64,000 nt of DNA. Source: Mediterranea sp. (in: CFB group bacteria). Its GTDB lineage: Bacteria; Bacteroidota; Bacteroidia; Bacteroidales; Bacteroidaceae. Location of the stretch: contig JAISIZ010000117.1 in NCBI GenBank assembly GCA_031261785.1, forward strand, positions 1 to 64,000. The letters run 5' to 3'. Position numbers and translations under genes: made by a program. The notes beneath the pieces are model-generated. The model saw only the letters and a list, made by a program, of their open reading frames with translations, ran no database searches and was not told the DNA's origin. Below, in pieces: positions 25,670-34,151 of this stretch (position 1 is the stretch's first letter; every line of letters starts with the position of its first letter).

Positions 25670-25873
25670 AAGTCCTCCCCTCCGCGGAGGGGAGGTGGCC
25701 GGAGGCCGGAGGGGAGCGAAAGACAATAAAAAACGCCTCTTCAAAATAGACAGATCCACTGCCATTGTTATGCTCCCCTCCGCCCTCCGGGCACCTCCCC
25801 TCCGCGGAGGGGAGGACTTGGAGAATGATTCGCTAAACTGGCGCGACTCTCCATTACTTGGAGAATGATTCGC
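25670..25873. repeat. REP-like double palindrome element and 18-bp direct repeat
   Basis: Two 48-base arms, 25670-25717 and 25772-25819, are inverted copies with 46 matches. Each contains the perfect 22-base palindrome centred on CTCCGCGGAG (GC-rich, CCTCCCC...GGGGAGG). The transcript could fold into two small or one large hairpin. Next to it ACTTGGAGAATGATTCGC occurs twice (25816-25833 and 25856-25873). The element fills most of the leuC-leuD gap. Confidence 0.9.
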
Positions 25874-25897
25874 GCGCCTCAATTCTTCATTCTTCAT

Positions 25898-27295
25898 TTA
25901 TTTCATCATTTCCCGAGGGTCGGTAACAACTCCGGTTACGGCGGCCGCGGCGGCCATCAGCGGGCTGGCCAGCATGGTACGCGCTCCGGGTCCTTGCCGC
26001 CCCTCGAAGTTGCGGTTGCTGGTCGACACGGCGTACTTTCCCGCCGGGATCTTGTCCTCGTTCATGGCCAGGCAGGCCGAGCATCCAGGCTGGCGGATGG
26101 CGAATCCCGCCTCGGCCAGCACCTTGTCGATGCCTTCCTTGCGTATCTGCGCGTCGACCATCCATGATCCGGGCACGAGCCAAGCCACCACGTCGTCGGC
26201 TTTCCGTTTTCCCTTCACGATGGAGGCGAAAGCCCGGAAGTCCTCTATGCGTCCGTTGGTGCACGCGCCGAGGAAGACGTAGTCGACCTTCTTGCCCAGC
26301 ATCGATTCCCCGGGCTGGAAGCCCATGTAGTCGAGCGAGCGTTGGAAGGATACTTTCGCCGTCTCGCCCATCCCCTCGGTGGTGGGTATGCGTCCGCCTA
26401 CGGGCACGCCCATGCCGGGATTGGTGCCATAGGTAATCATCGGCTCGATGTCGGCGGCGTCGAAGCGCACCTCTTTGTCGAACACGGCGTCGTCGTCGCT
26501 CCGCAGCGTCTTCCAGTAAGCCATCGCCTTGTCCCACGCCTCGCCTTTCGGGGCGTTCTCGCGACCGCGGATATAGTCGAACGTCACTTCGTCGGGAGCT
26601 ATCATGCCGCCTCGCGCGCCCATCTCGATAGAGAGGTTGCAAAGGGTGAGCCGTCCCTCCATCGAGAGGCTTTGGATGGCCGTTCCGGCATACTCCACGA
26701 AGTAGCCCGTGGCACCACTGGTCGTCATTCGCGACATCATGTAGAGCGCCACGTCCTTGGCGGTCACGCCCTTGCCCAGCTGCCCGTCCACACGGATGCG
26801 CATGGTCTTCGGACGAGCCTGCAGGATGCATTGCGAGGCCAGCACCATCTCCACCTCGCTGGTGCCGATGCCGAAGGCCACCGCCCCCATGGCGCCGTGC
26901 GTAGAGGTGTGCGAGTCGCCGCACACGATGGTCATGCCCGGCAGCGTGAGGGCACGTTCGGGTCCCACCACGTGGATGATGCCATTCTTGGGATTCATCA
27001 TGCCGAAATAGGAGATCCGGAAGTCGCGGGCGTTCTTGGTGAGCGTATCCACCTGCGTCCTCGACACGGGGTCCTCGATAGGCTTGTCCTGGTTGCGCGT
27101 CGGCGTGTTATGGTCGGGCATGGCGAACACCTTGTCGGGCCTGAACACTTGCAAGCCCCGCTCGCGCAGTCCGGCGAACGCCTGTGGACTGGTCACTTCA
27201 TGGCAATACAGCCTGTCGATGTACAGCTGCGTGGGACCGTTCTCCACGGTGGTGACCACGTGGGCGTCCCAAATCTTATCAAATAGCGTATTCAT
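25898..27295 (-). CDS. leuC: 3-isopropylmalate dehydratase large subunit
   Basis: 465 residues, aconitase family. Motifs include [29 protein letters not shown], and the three iron-sulphur Cys ligands in [13 protein letters not shown] and [11 protein letters not shown]. Normal length. It starts 8 bases after the leuA stop codon and is separated from leuD by a repeat element. Confidence 0.97.
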   Translation of the reverse strand: MNTLFDKIWDAHVVTTVENGPTQLYIDRLYCHEVTSPQAFAGLRERGLQVFRPDKVFAMPDHNTPTRNQDKPIEDPVSRTQVDTLTKNARDFRISYFGMMNPKNGIIHVVGPERALTLPGMTIVCGDSHTSTHGAMGAVAFGIGTSEVEMVLASQCILQARPKTMRIRVDGQLGKGVTAKDVALYMMSRMTTSGATGYFVEYAGTAIQSLSMEGRLTLCNLSIEMGARGGMIAPDEVTFDYIRGRENAPKGEAWDKAMAYWKTLRSDDDAVFDKEVRFDAADIEPMITYGTNPGMGVPVGGRIPTTEGMGETAKVSFQRSLDYMGFQPGESMLGKKVDYVFLGACTNGRIEDFRAFASIVKGKRKADDVVAWLVPGSWMVDAQIRKEGIDKVLAEAGFAIRQPGCSACLAMNEDKIPAGKYAVSTSNRNFEGRQGPGARTMLASPLMAAAAAVTGVVTDPREMMK

Positions 27296-27303
27296 ACCTT
27301 GGA

Positions 27304-28800
27304 TTACAATTTAAACTTGTTGATACAGTCGATGTACGCCTCCACGGAGGCGGCTATGATGTCGGTATTGGCTCCGAAGCCGTAGTACACCTGGTGGTCG
27401 TACTCCACCTGCATGTGCACCTTGCCCATGTCGTCGCTACCTTTGCTTATGGCTTGTATGGTGAACTCCTTGAGTGTCATCTGCCGGTCGATGATCTTCT
27501 TCAGCGCCTTGATGGCGGCATCCACCGGTCCGTTGCCCACGGCGCACGCCTCGAACTTCTCGCCCGAGATGTTCAGTCCGAGGCTCGCCACCGAACGCAC
27601 GCCCACGCCGCTCGTCACCTGCAGGAAGTCCAGCTTGATGCGGTGGTTCAGGCTGCGGTCGGCTCCGGCCAGCACCAGTATGTCGTCGTCGTTGATGTCC
27701 TTCTTCTTATCGGCCAGCTTGAGGAACTCCTCGTACACCATGTCCAGCTTGCCTTGATCGAGCTTCACGCCCAACACGCCCAGGCGGTTCTTGAGCGCTG
27801 CCCGTCCGCTACGCGCGGTGAGTACGATGGAGCTGTCGTCGATGCCTACCTCGTGTGGGTCGATAATTTCGTAAGTCTGCACGTTCTTCAGCACCCCGTC
27901 CTGGTGTATGCCCGAAGAATGGGCGAAGGCGTTGCGCCCCACGATGGCTTTGTTGGGTTGCACGGGCATATTCATCAGGCTGGACACCATGCGGCTGGTA
28001 GGGTATATCTTCTGGGTGTTGATATTGGTCTGTATGCCCAGGTCGGCATGGCTCTTGAGAATCATGGTCACCTCCTCGAGGGCCGTGTTTCCCGCCCGCT
28101 CGCCGATGCCGTTGATGGTCACCTCCACCTGTCGCGCCCCGGCCAGCACGCCTGCCATGGTGTTGGCGGTGGCCATGCCGAGGTCGTTGTGGCAATGGGT
28201 GGAGATGATGGCCTTGTGGATGCCGTCCACGTGCTCGAAGAGGTACCTGATCTTCGCCTCATACTCGCTGGGCAGGCAGTATCCGGTGGTATCGGGGATA
28301 TTCACCACGGTGGCTCCCGCCTTGATCACCGCTTCCACCACTCGGGCCAGATACTCGTTGTCCGTCCGTCCGGCGTCTTCGGCGTAGAACTCCACGTCGT
28401 CCACCAGTCGGCGGGCATACTTCACCGCCGCCACGGCACGCTCGATAATCTCCTCACGGTTGGAGTTGAACTTATACTTGATGTGCGATTCGGAGGTGCC
28501 TATACCGGTATGTATGCGTTTGCGCTTGGCATACTTCAGCGCCTCGGCCGCCACGTCGATGTCTTTCTCCACGGCGCGGGTCAGGGCGCAGATGGTGGGC
28601 CACGTCACCGCCTTCGAAATCTCGATCACCGAATTGAAGTCGCCCGGACTGGAAACGGGGAATCCCGCCTCTATGACGTCCACGCCCAGTGCCTCGAGCG
28701 CCTTGGCCACTTGGATTTTCTCCACGGTGTTGAGCTGGCATCCCGGCACCTGCTCTCCGTCGCGCAGGGTGGTGTCGAAGATAAAAAGTCTATTTTCCAT
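27304..28800 (-). CDS. leuA: 2-isopropylmalate synthase
   Basis: 498 residues, first committed enzyme of leucine synthesis (2-oxoisovalerate plus acetyl-CoA). Barrel motifs [54 protein letters not shown] and [11 protein letters not shown]. The C-terminal LeuA dimer/allosteric domain (about 385-498: [20 protein letters not shown]) predicts leucine feedback inhibition. First structural gene of the operon, 60 bases downstream of the attenuator hairpin. Confidence 0.97.
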   Translation of the reverse strand: MENRLFIFDTTLRDGEQVPGCQLNTVEKIQVAKALEALGVDVIEAGFPVSSPGDFNSVIEISKAVTWPTICALTRAVEKDIDVAAEALKYAKRKRIHTGIGTSESHIKYKFNSNREEIIERAVAAVKYARRLVDDVEFYAEDAGRTDNEYLARVVEAVIKAGATVVNIPDTTGYCLPSEYEAKIRYLFEHVDGIHKAIISTHCHNDLGMATANTMAGVLAGARQVEVTINGIGERAGNTALEEVTMILKSHADLGIQTNINTQKIYPTSRMVSSLMNMPVQPNKAIVGRNAFAHSSGIHQDGVLKNVQTYEIIDPHEVGIDDSSIVLTARSGRAALKNRLGVLGVKLDQGKLDMVYEEFLKLADKKKDINDDDILVLAGADRSLNHRIKLDFLQVTSGVGVRSVASLGLNISGEKFEACAVGNGPVDAAIKALKKIIDRQMTLKEFTIQAISKGSDDMGKVHMQVEYDHQVYYGFGANTDIIAASVEAYIDCINKFKL

Positions 28801-28849
28801 TTTCTTTCTCGTTTATGGTTTATATACTATAACTGTTAGGGTTGACTAT

Positions 28850-28945
28850 TAAAAAAGAAGAGCCTTTCGCACTCTGGAAGTGGAAAGGCTCATCGTATAT
28901 TCTCGTCTCACGTCGTACACGTATCTATGCGCAGCATCCACTTCC
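28850..28945 (-). promoter_or_regulatory. leu operon attenuator (terminator and antiterminator)
   Basis: On the minus-strand RNA, GAGCCUUUC (28883-28891) pairs with GAAAGGCUC (28860-28868), extended by CAC/GUG past a one-base bulge, and is followed by UUCUUUUUU: an intrinsic terminator 50 bases before leuA. The RNA segment GGAAGUGG (28938-28945), located in the last sense codons of the leader peptide, is fully complementary to CCACUUCC (28876-28883) in the upstream arm and loop of the terminator, giving a mutually exclusive antiterminator. A ribosome stalled on the Ile/Leu codons (28955-28987) would leave the first segment free. One that reaches the stop at 28925 would cover it. Confidence 0.82.
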
Positions 28946-29008
28946 GCTAACCTTCGATAGCAGAATAATAATGCCACACAGCAGAATATGTACGAACATC
29001 TGGTTCAT
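28925..29008 (-). CDS. leuL: leu operon leader peptide
   Basis: 27 codons from ATG at 29008 to TAG at 28925. The peptide begins MNQMFVHILLCGIIILLSKV and ends SGSGCCA. Ten of 27 residues are Ile, Leu or Val, with the run ILLCGIIILL in the middle, the pattern expected for a ribosome-sensing attenuator. It begins about 15 bases after the predicted transcription start and ends 34 bases before the terminator stem. Too short for most gene finders. The gene name follows the enterobacterial analogue; there is no sequence homology. Confidence 0.8.
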   Translation of the reverse strand: MNQMFVHILLCGIIILLSKVSGSGCCA

Positions 29009-29030
29009 TATCCTTTTTGTTTTAATGGCG

Positions 29031-29061
29031 CGAAGATAGGGATAATTTCCATACCTCCAAA
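29031..29061 (-). promoter_or_regulatory. leu operon promoter
   Basis: Minus strand: TTTG (29058-29061), 19 bases, TATCTTCG (29031-29038). Transcription would start near 29024, giving a leader RNA of about 170 bases up to the attenuator terminator. Confidence 0.8.
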
Positions 29062-29119
29062 CAATACGTTAGCTTTTTCTTCAAAAAACTTTCAGTTCAT
29101 AACAAAATAGAGGGAAGAA

Positions 29120-29240
29120 ACAGGGATTAGTGAGTAGGGAGCAGTGAGTAGTGAGTAGTGATTAGTGGTTAGCGATGAGTTCCCCGCACCCCAGCTGGGA
29201 ACTCATCACTAATCACTAACCACTAATCACTAATCACTAT
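29120..29240. repeat. TTAGTGATTAGTG-type imperfect inverted repeat
   Basis: Left half (about 29127-29184) is built of AGTGAGTAGTGATTAGTGGT-like words and ends in GATGAGTTCCC. The right half (29197-29240) starts GGGAACTCATC and continues ACTAATCACTAACCACTAAT. The inner 11 bases are perfectly complementary around a 12-base loop; the outer part pairs with slippage. The same words occur at 23349-23368 and 23500-23511. It lies between the divergent leu operon and glycosyltransferase promoters. Confidence 0.85.
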
Positions 29241-29262
29241 TTCTCTATTTCCCCTCTCTTTC

Positions 29263-29294
29263 TTTGGCGGTTAGGCGGATGTTTCCTATCTTCG
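29263..29294 (+). promoter_or_regulatory. promoter of the glycosyltransferase gene
   Basis: TTTG (29263-29266), 20 bases, TATCTTCG (29287-29294). The first ATG is at 29319, an alternative one at 29343. Confidence 0.75.
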
Positions 29295-29318
29295 CCCCGT
29301 TTCCGGGGGTGAATACCC

Positions 29319-30290
29319 ATGAAAGAGACGGATACCCGATATATGTCAGACTTGAAATTAGCCATCGTCGTTCCTTGTTATAATGAGGAAGCGGTATTGC
29401 GCGAGACCACCGTCCGCCTGACGGAAGTCATCGACCAGCTGGTGGAGGCCTCCGCCGTCTGCCCACACAGTTTCATCCTCTATGTGAGCGACGGCTCTAC
29501 GGACGCCACGTGGAGCATCATCGAGGAGCTTCACCGTACGACGCCATACGTGCGGGGCCTGAAGCTGGCTCGCAACTCCGGACACCAAAACGCGCTGATG
29601 GCCGGATTGTCCGCGGGTAAGGAACTGGCCGACGTGCTGGTGAGTATCGACGCCGACCTCCAGGACGACGTGATGGCCATCCCCGAGATGATAACCCGGT
29701 ACGCCGATGGCGCCGACATCGTGTACGGCGTACGCCGGGAACGCAAGTCGGACACTTGGTTCAAGCGCAACACCGCCCTGATGTTCTATCGGGTGATGCG
29801 CTTCATGGGCATCGAGTCCGTCTACAACCACGCCGACTACCGCCTGATGAGCCGCAGGGCGGTGGAGTATCTCTGCCGGTTCAGGGAACGCAACCTCTTC
29901 CTGCGGGGCATCATCCCCCTGGTTGGGTACCACACGGCCTGCGTGTACTACAACCGGGGCAAGCGTTTCGCCGGCGAGAGCAAATACCCATTCCGCAAGA
30001 TGCTGAGCTTCGCCGTAAACGGCATCACCTCCTTCAGCGTGAAGCCCATTCGCATGTTCTTCTTCCTGGGCCTGATGTTCCTGCTCATCGCCTTCGCCAC
30101 GTTCTGCTACGTCATCTACTCCTACATCCGGCACCAGGCGGTGGAGGGATGGGCCTCGCTCATGCTCTCCCTCTGGTTCATCGGCGGGTGCATCATGACC
30201 GGTATTGGCGTCATTGGCGAGTACCTCGGGAAGATCTACATCGAGGTGAAGGACCGTCCGCGATACAACGTGGAGGAGGAGTTGCTGTGA
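29319..30290 (+). CDS. GtrB/DPM1-like family 2 glycosyltransferase
   Basis: 323 residues (315 if started at MSDLKLAIVVPCYNEE, 29343, where homology begins). GT-A catalytic domain with VVPCYNEEAV, SDGSTDAT and the metal-binding DADLQDD. Two membrane helices follow near the C-terminus (FFFLGLMFLLIAFATFCYVI and LMLSLWFIGGCIMTGIGVIG), then the GEYLGKIYIEVKDRPRY tail. This is the pattern of polyprenyl-phosphate sugar transferases (dolichol-phosphate mannose synthase/GtrB group), which make a lipid-linked sugar donor used on the periplasmic side. Acceptor and sugar unknown. It converges on the pilus operon with only 12 bases between stops. Confidence 0.92.
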   Translation: MKETDTRYMSDLKLAIVVPCYNEEAVLRETTVRLTEVIDQLVEASAVCPHSFILYVSDGSTDATWSIIEELHRTTPYVRGLKLARNSGHQNALMAGLSAGKELADVLVSIDADLQDDVMAIPEMITRYADGADIVYGVRRERKSDTWFKRNTALMFYRVMRFMGIESVYNHADYRLMSRRAVEYLCRFRERNLFLRGIIPLVGYHTACVYYNRGKRFAGESKYPFRKMLSFAVNGITSFSVKPIRMFFFLGLMFLLIAFATFCYVIYSYIRHQAVEGWASLMLSLWFIGGCIMTGIGVIGEYLGKIYIEVKDRPRYNVEEELL

Positions 30291-30302
30291 TCCCCCGGGA
30301 CA

Positions 30303-32771
30303 TTACATCTTGATACAGCGGATGGCGAATCCATACGTGCGCTGAAGGGCATAGCTGGTGCTAAAGGATCCGCCGGTACCGACGACCCGGAAATAGTAAG
30401 CGTCGTTGTTGTTTTTCGAGCTGGCGCTCCAGAAATTGCCTTCGGAGTCGATGCTATTCGTGTTTCCATACGCATAGTCAAGATACGCGCATACCGGTAC
30501 CACAATACTATGATCACTATTCCATCTCACATAACGGTGGGTAACGGAGAAGGTGCCCGTTTTATCGGGGTAGACTCCTCCGCTATTGCCCCATTCCACG
30601 GTCCAGTCGTCCTTTGACGATCCTATTTCATTATCCTTGGGCATTCGGTATCCGCTATGGGTTGGATCCGAATGGCCGATATATTGGCAGATGTCGCCTT
30701 TGTTGGCTCTCCAATTGGCCGCGGTGTTGTAGCTTGGCTTTATCACGCTGGTGTCGTACACCGCGTTCGAACCGGTATCCGTGCAATAGGGTACACTGCT
30801 CCATGACGAGCTGAACGAGGGAGACGAGGCGTCCGTCCTCTTGCCGCCATACCAGCTGTTGCTGTCGTACCGGGGAAAATATAGATAGCTGTTGGCGTTG
30901 GAATAGTTAACGTCTTGCGCTATTCCCACCAGCGAACCCCATTTGAAGAGCAAACCTTGGTAGTAGTTCTTTCCACCCGTATAGGGCACGCTGGCGTAGT
31001 CGGCCAGCTCGAACGTTAGTTTCTTGCCGTCCCAGTAGACGTTGCTGCGCGCCCAAAGCCCGAACCGGGCTTGATAGCGTACGTCGCCGCTTGGGCTACC
31101 TATGTCGTACTCCTTCTTTATGGCGTCCGACGACAAGATCTGCGTGCCATCGTTCCTATAGTATTGGTCGAAAACGCCCCCGTCGCTCGTTGCCGCTTTC
31201 AGCGTCACCTTGCTTCCCCAGTCCACGAAGCAGGAATCGGTGGCCGAGGTTGGTCGCTGGTTGTACGTGCCGCTCACCGTCACCCGCCCGCGTCGGCCTT
31301 GGTCGTTGGAGAGGCAGTCCACCCTGATTTTCGGGCTGGCCTCAACGGGCACCACGAAGCTGAACCCCGACTGTCCGGGCAGATAGAAGGTGAGCTGCCC
31401 CGAATCGTCGCCCCGTACGGTGATGCCAATCACGGCTTCCTTGTTGGCGCCGACGGACAGTTCCTTCTTGCCACCGCCGAAGCTGAGGTTCGCCCCCGTC
31501 TTTTCCATGCGCACGCTGGCCCCTTGCGGATGGTTGGTCAGCAGGCGGAAATAGTTGGGTGTGGCGTCCTTGGGGAGCCATTCCACCTTTTTCCCCTCCG
31601 CCATGCGGCGCAAGTGGAACGTATCGGGACCATCGTAGGCGTAGTAGTAAAGGTCATTGAATACCACCTTGGAGTAGCCGTGCAGAGTGGCCAGACGATA
31701 GTCGATATTGGTCCTGACGGGCATCTTCATGGCCGCTTCGGGCGATGGCGCCCCCACGTCGCCTATCTTCACGATGCTCAGGGCATAGTAGGTGTTGCGG
31801 CGGATGGGCGACAGGTTGTCGGTTCCGTTGAACACGACGCTGTCGGTGAAGTCGATGGCGTAGTAGCTCTCGGTATCGTCGGCGAATCCGTTGCCCGTCG
31901 AATCGAACACTCCCTTCACGACGATGCGGGGAGCCTGCTCCAGATGGGCCTGGTCGCCTTTCGCGTGCTCGAACAGGTATATCTCCCCATTGCTGGACTG
32001 CCCGTTGGAAAGCTGTATGTCGTACTTCAACGGTGACTGGTGGGCGTGAAGCGCGGAGACATTTGGCGACAAGCTTTTCCCATCGCCATAAAGAAAGCCT
32101 TCGCGTTGCTGGTTGTACACCCTCACGCCGGTTATCTTAAACTGTTTGCCAGCCATGTTGTCTATCTCGACCTTGGCCAGCGAGCGGACCAGCGGTATGT
32201 GGAGCGCCCGCGTGGAAGTGGAGAGATCGATGGAGTTGTTTTCGTCGTCGGAACGACCTATCGCCCCCGCCATGGGCAACACGCCGGTACGGCCCGAGGC
32301 CGCTCGCCACGTTTGCCCGTCGGGCACGTCGAAAGTCGTCCGCAGGAAGTCGGACAAAGTGCTTTGTCCCGCGACGAGGTCGCCAAGGTAGTAGTTGCCA
32401 TTGGCCACCACCGCGATGAAGTTGTACTTCCCTGCCATATAAGGGATATTGGCCGAGAAACTGCCGACGGATGGAGCCATGGTGAACGCGTCGCTCGTGA
32501 CGTAGACCTTACTGGTCAGCAAGCTCTTCCCTCCTTCGTACCTGAAGAAGAAGACACAGATTTCGTCCACCTTGTCTTCCTCGGCGGCCGTAGCCCTCGA
32601 GGATGCCGTCCGCGTCTCGGGCAGCGTGATGCCTTGCAAGTCGCACCGCAAGGATAGCATGCCCTCGGGAGCCTGGGGTAGCGCCTGCGGCGTATCCTCT
32701 TCGCAGCCGAAGAGCGCGAGCGCCAGGCAGCAGGCTAATATATAATAGGTGTAATGCTCTAAATGCTTCAT
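30303..32771 (-). CDS. fimbrillin-like lipoprotein with C-terminal FISUMP domain (putative pilus tip)
   Basis: 822 residues. Lipobox LALALFGCEED (Cys23). An N-terminal fimbrillin-like beta domain (about 40-370; VDEICVFFFRYEG, SLAKVEIDNM, typical of Mfa2/FimB and Mfa-like folds) is followed by a Gly/Ser-rich middle. The C-terminal FISUMP-type domain (about 690-822) has GDICQYIGHSDPTHSGYRMP and EGNFWSASSKNNNDAYYFRV, ending in RTYGFAIRCIKM. Large C-terminal extensions like this mark tip adhesins of type V pili. It is the distal gene of a three-gene operon, 21 bases after the second fimbrillin. Adhesin role is inference. Confidence 0.82.
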   Translation of the reverse strand: MKHLEHYTYYILACCLALALFGCEEDTPQALPQAPEGMLSLRCDLQGITLPETRTASSRATAAEEDKVDEICVFFFRYEGGKSLLTSKVYVTSDAFTMAPSVGSFSANIPYMAGKYNFIAVVANGNYYLGDLVAGQSTLSDFLRTTFDVPDGQTWRAASGRTGVLPMAGAIGRSDDENNSIDLSTSTRALHIPLVRSLAKVEIDNMAGKQFKITGVRVYNQQREGFLYGDGKSLSPNVSALHAHQSPLKYDIQLSNGQSSNGEIYLFEHAKGDQAHLEQAPRIVVKGVFDSTGNGFADDTESYYAIDFTDSVVFNGTDNLSPIRRNTYYALSIVKIGDVGAPSPEAAMKMPVRTNIDYRLATLHGYSKVVFNDLYYYAYDGPDTFHLRRMAEGKKVEWLPKDATPNYFRLLTNHPQGASVRMEKTGANLSFGGGKKELSVGANKEAVIGITVRGDDSGQLTFYLPGQSGFSFVVPVEASPKIRVDCLSNDQGRRGRVTVSGTYNQRPTSATDSCFVDWGSKVTLKAATSDGGVFDQYYRNDGTQILSSDAIKKEYDIGSPSGDVRYQARFGLWARSNVYWDGKKLTFELADYASVPYTGGKNYYQGLLFKWGSLVGIAQDVNYSNANSYLYFPRYDSNSWYGGKRTDASSPSFSSSWSSVPYCTDTGSNAVYDTSVIKPSYNTAANWRANKGDICQYIGHSDPTHSGYRMPKDNEIGSSKDDWTVEWGNSGGVYPDKTGTFSVTHRYVRWNSDHSIVVPVCAYLDYAYGNTNSIDSEGNFWSASSKNNNDAYYFRVVGTGGSFSTSYALQRTYGFAIRCIKM

Positions 32772-32792
32772 GTTCGCGTCGTGAGTTATAGG

Positions 32793-34139
32793 TTATTTAG
32801 GGACGCCCTTTTGGTGCACCTCCACTTCCAGGCGCAAGATGTCGTTGGGCGACGAGAGCATGATGACGCAGGAGCGTTCGTTACCATCGTTCTCTTCGGC
32901 CAGGAAGCAGATGTAGTTTGTACCCTCGTAAGTCTCGGTGCTGCCGGCCTCCTGAGCCAATCCATGTTCGGGCTTGGGTCCGACGCGCGCGTTGAGCCAT
33001 CGGGCTTCGGTGGGGATGGTCAGCTTCCATGGGTCGCCAGATATGCTCGTAGTCACCTTCAGCAGATTCTCGGGCGTGTCGTATGTTTGCGTATTGTATC
33101 CGAAATCGATGCGCCCGCTCGAGAGCGTCAGGATGTGGACATCCTTGTCGGGGTCGTTGTACGCGCCCTCGACCTTATTCCATGCCGCGATCTCATGCCG
33201 CAGCGTTATGCCGTCGGGTTGCAGGGTGAGGTATATATTTATGCCCTTGCCATAGCCGATGCCGGTAAGGTCGACGGTCGTCGCGCGCGACTGGTTTTGG
33301 CACTCCACGACAATTTCCGTCTGTCCCAGGCCATCCTCCGCGCCTCGCGCCATGGCGTAACCCACCAGCCTGAAACGGGTAGAACGGACATCGATACCCG
33401 CGTTCGTGAGCAGCGTATCGGTATAGACGGGGCTTACCCCCGTATCGCGGGCAATACAGAACGGCAAGGGAGCGGTGGTGGTCGCCGTCGAGGCCGACAA
33501 GGCACGGGTCGCCACCTGGTACACCAACTCCTTGGGGCGCTTCGCGCTTCCGTTCAGCTTGCTGATGGAGAGATTTTCCAGCAACCCCCACTCCTGGGTC
33601 ACCTCGGGAGCCGAGTTCATGAACACCTGCACGAAGATAGTGGCGTGCTTGAAGTGCAGGCTGACCGGTCGCTTATAGAGCGTCTTGGTCTCGGGGCTGA
33701 CCATCAGGTCGACAGCCGACGATAGCGGCGCGACGAACTTGGCGCCCGCGTCGCTATATGTCCATGCTCCCGAGGGCGATAGGGCGGTGGTATAGATGGG
33801 CCGTTCCTCCTCCGGCCATTCCACGTCAGTGTTGAATCCCGCGTCGGCAGGGGTCGTGAAGGTGGTTGCCACGTTGCCCGGATTCCACCACGACGCGGCC
33901 GAGTAGTCGCCGCTCTTGACGCTGACGTAGGCGTCGGCGGTGAGGGGGGAGAGAGAGGTGGGAACGGTGCTTACGAAAGGGGAGCGTGTAAGCGTGCCGT
34001 CGGCATCGGCTTCCATTCGGATGTTTTCTCCCGTCGACACGCCATCCGACAAATCGGTCTGTGCGCAAGCGGTAATAAGTACGGCCGTACATAAGATTGT
34101 CCGGCCGTACTTTGTTGTAAGAAAACCTAATATACCCAT
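32793..34139 (-). CDS. fimbrillin-like lipoprotein with BACON-type C-terminus
   Basis: 448 residues. Lipobox VLITACAQT (Cys25), then LTRSPFV with Arg52, then a Mfa-like fimbrillin body (LSPLTADAYVSVKSGDYSAA, SLHFKHATIFVQVFMNS, INIYLTLQPDGITL). The last 80 residues resemble a BACON domain (WKLTIPTEARWLNAR and IMLSSPNDILRLEVEVHQKG), a module often linked to carbohydrate or mucin binding. The Arg near residue 50 matches that of the first pilus gene and may be a maturation site, as in FimA/Mfa1 pilins cleaved after Arg. It starts 12 bases after the first fimbrillin stop. Confidence 0.82.
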   Translation of the reverse strand: MGILGFLTTKYGRTILCTAVLITACAQTDLSDGVSTGENIRMEADADGTLTRSPFVSTVPTSLSPLTADAYVSVKSGDYSAASWWNPGNVATTFTTPADAGFNTDVEWPEEERPIYTTALSPSGAWTYSDAGAKFVAPLSSAVDLMVSPETKTLYKRPVSLHFKHATIFVQVFMNSAPEVTQEWGLLENLSISKLNGSAKRPKELVYQVATRALSASTATTTAPLPFCIARDTGVSPVYTDTLLTNAGIDVRSTRFRLVGYAMARGAEDGLGQTEIVVECQNQSRATTVDLTGIGYGKGINIYLTLQPDGITLRHEIAAWNKVEGAYNDPDKDVHILTLSSGRIDFGYNTQTYDTPENLLKVTTSISGDPWKLTIPTEARWLNARVGPKPEHGLAQEAGSTETYEGTNYICFLAEENDGNERSCVIMLSSPNDILRLEVEVHQKGVPK

Positions 34140-34151
34140 TGATTGCCTTTA

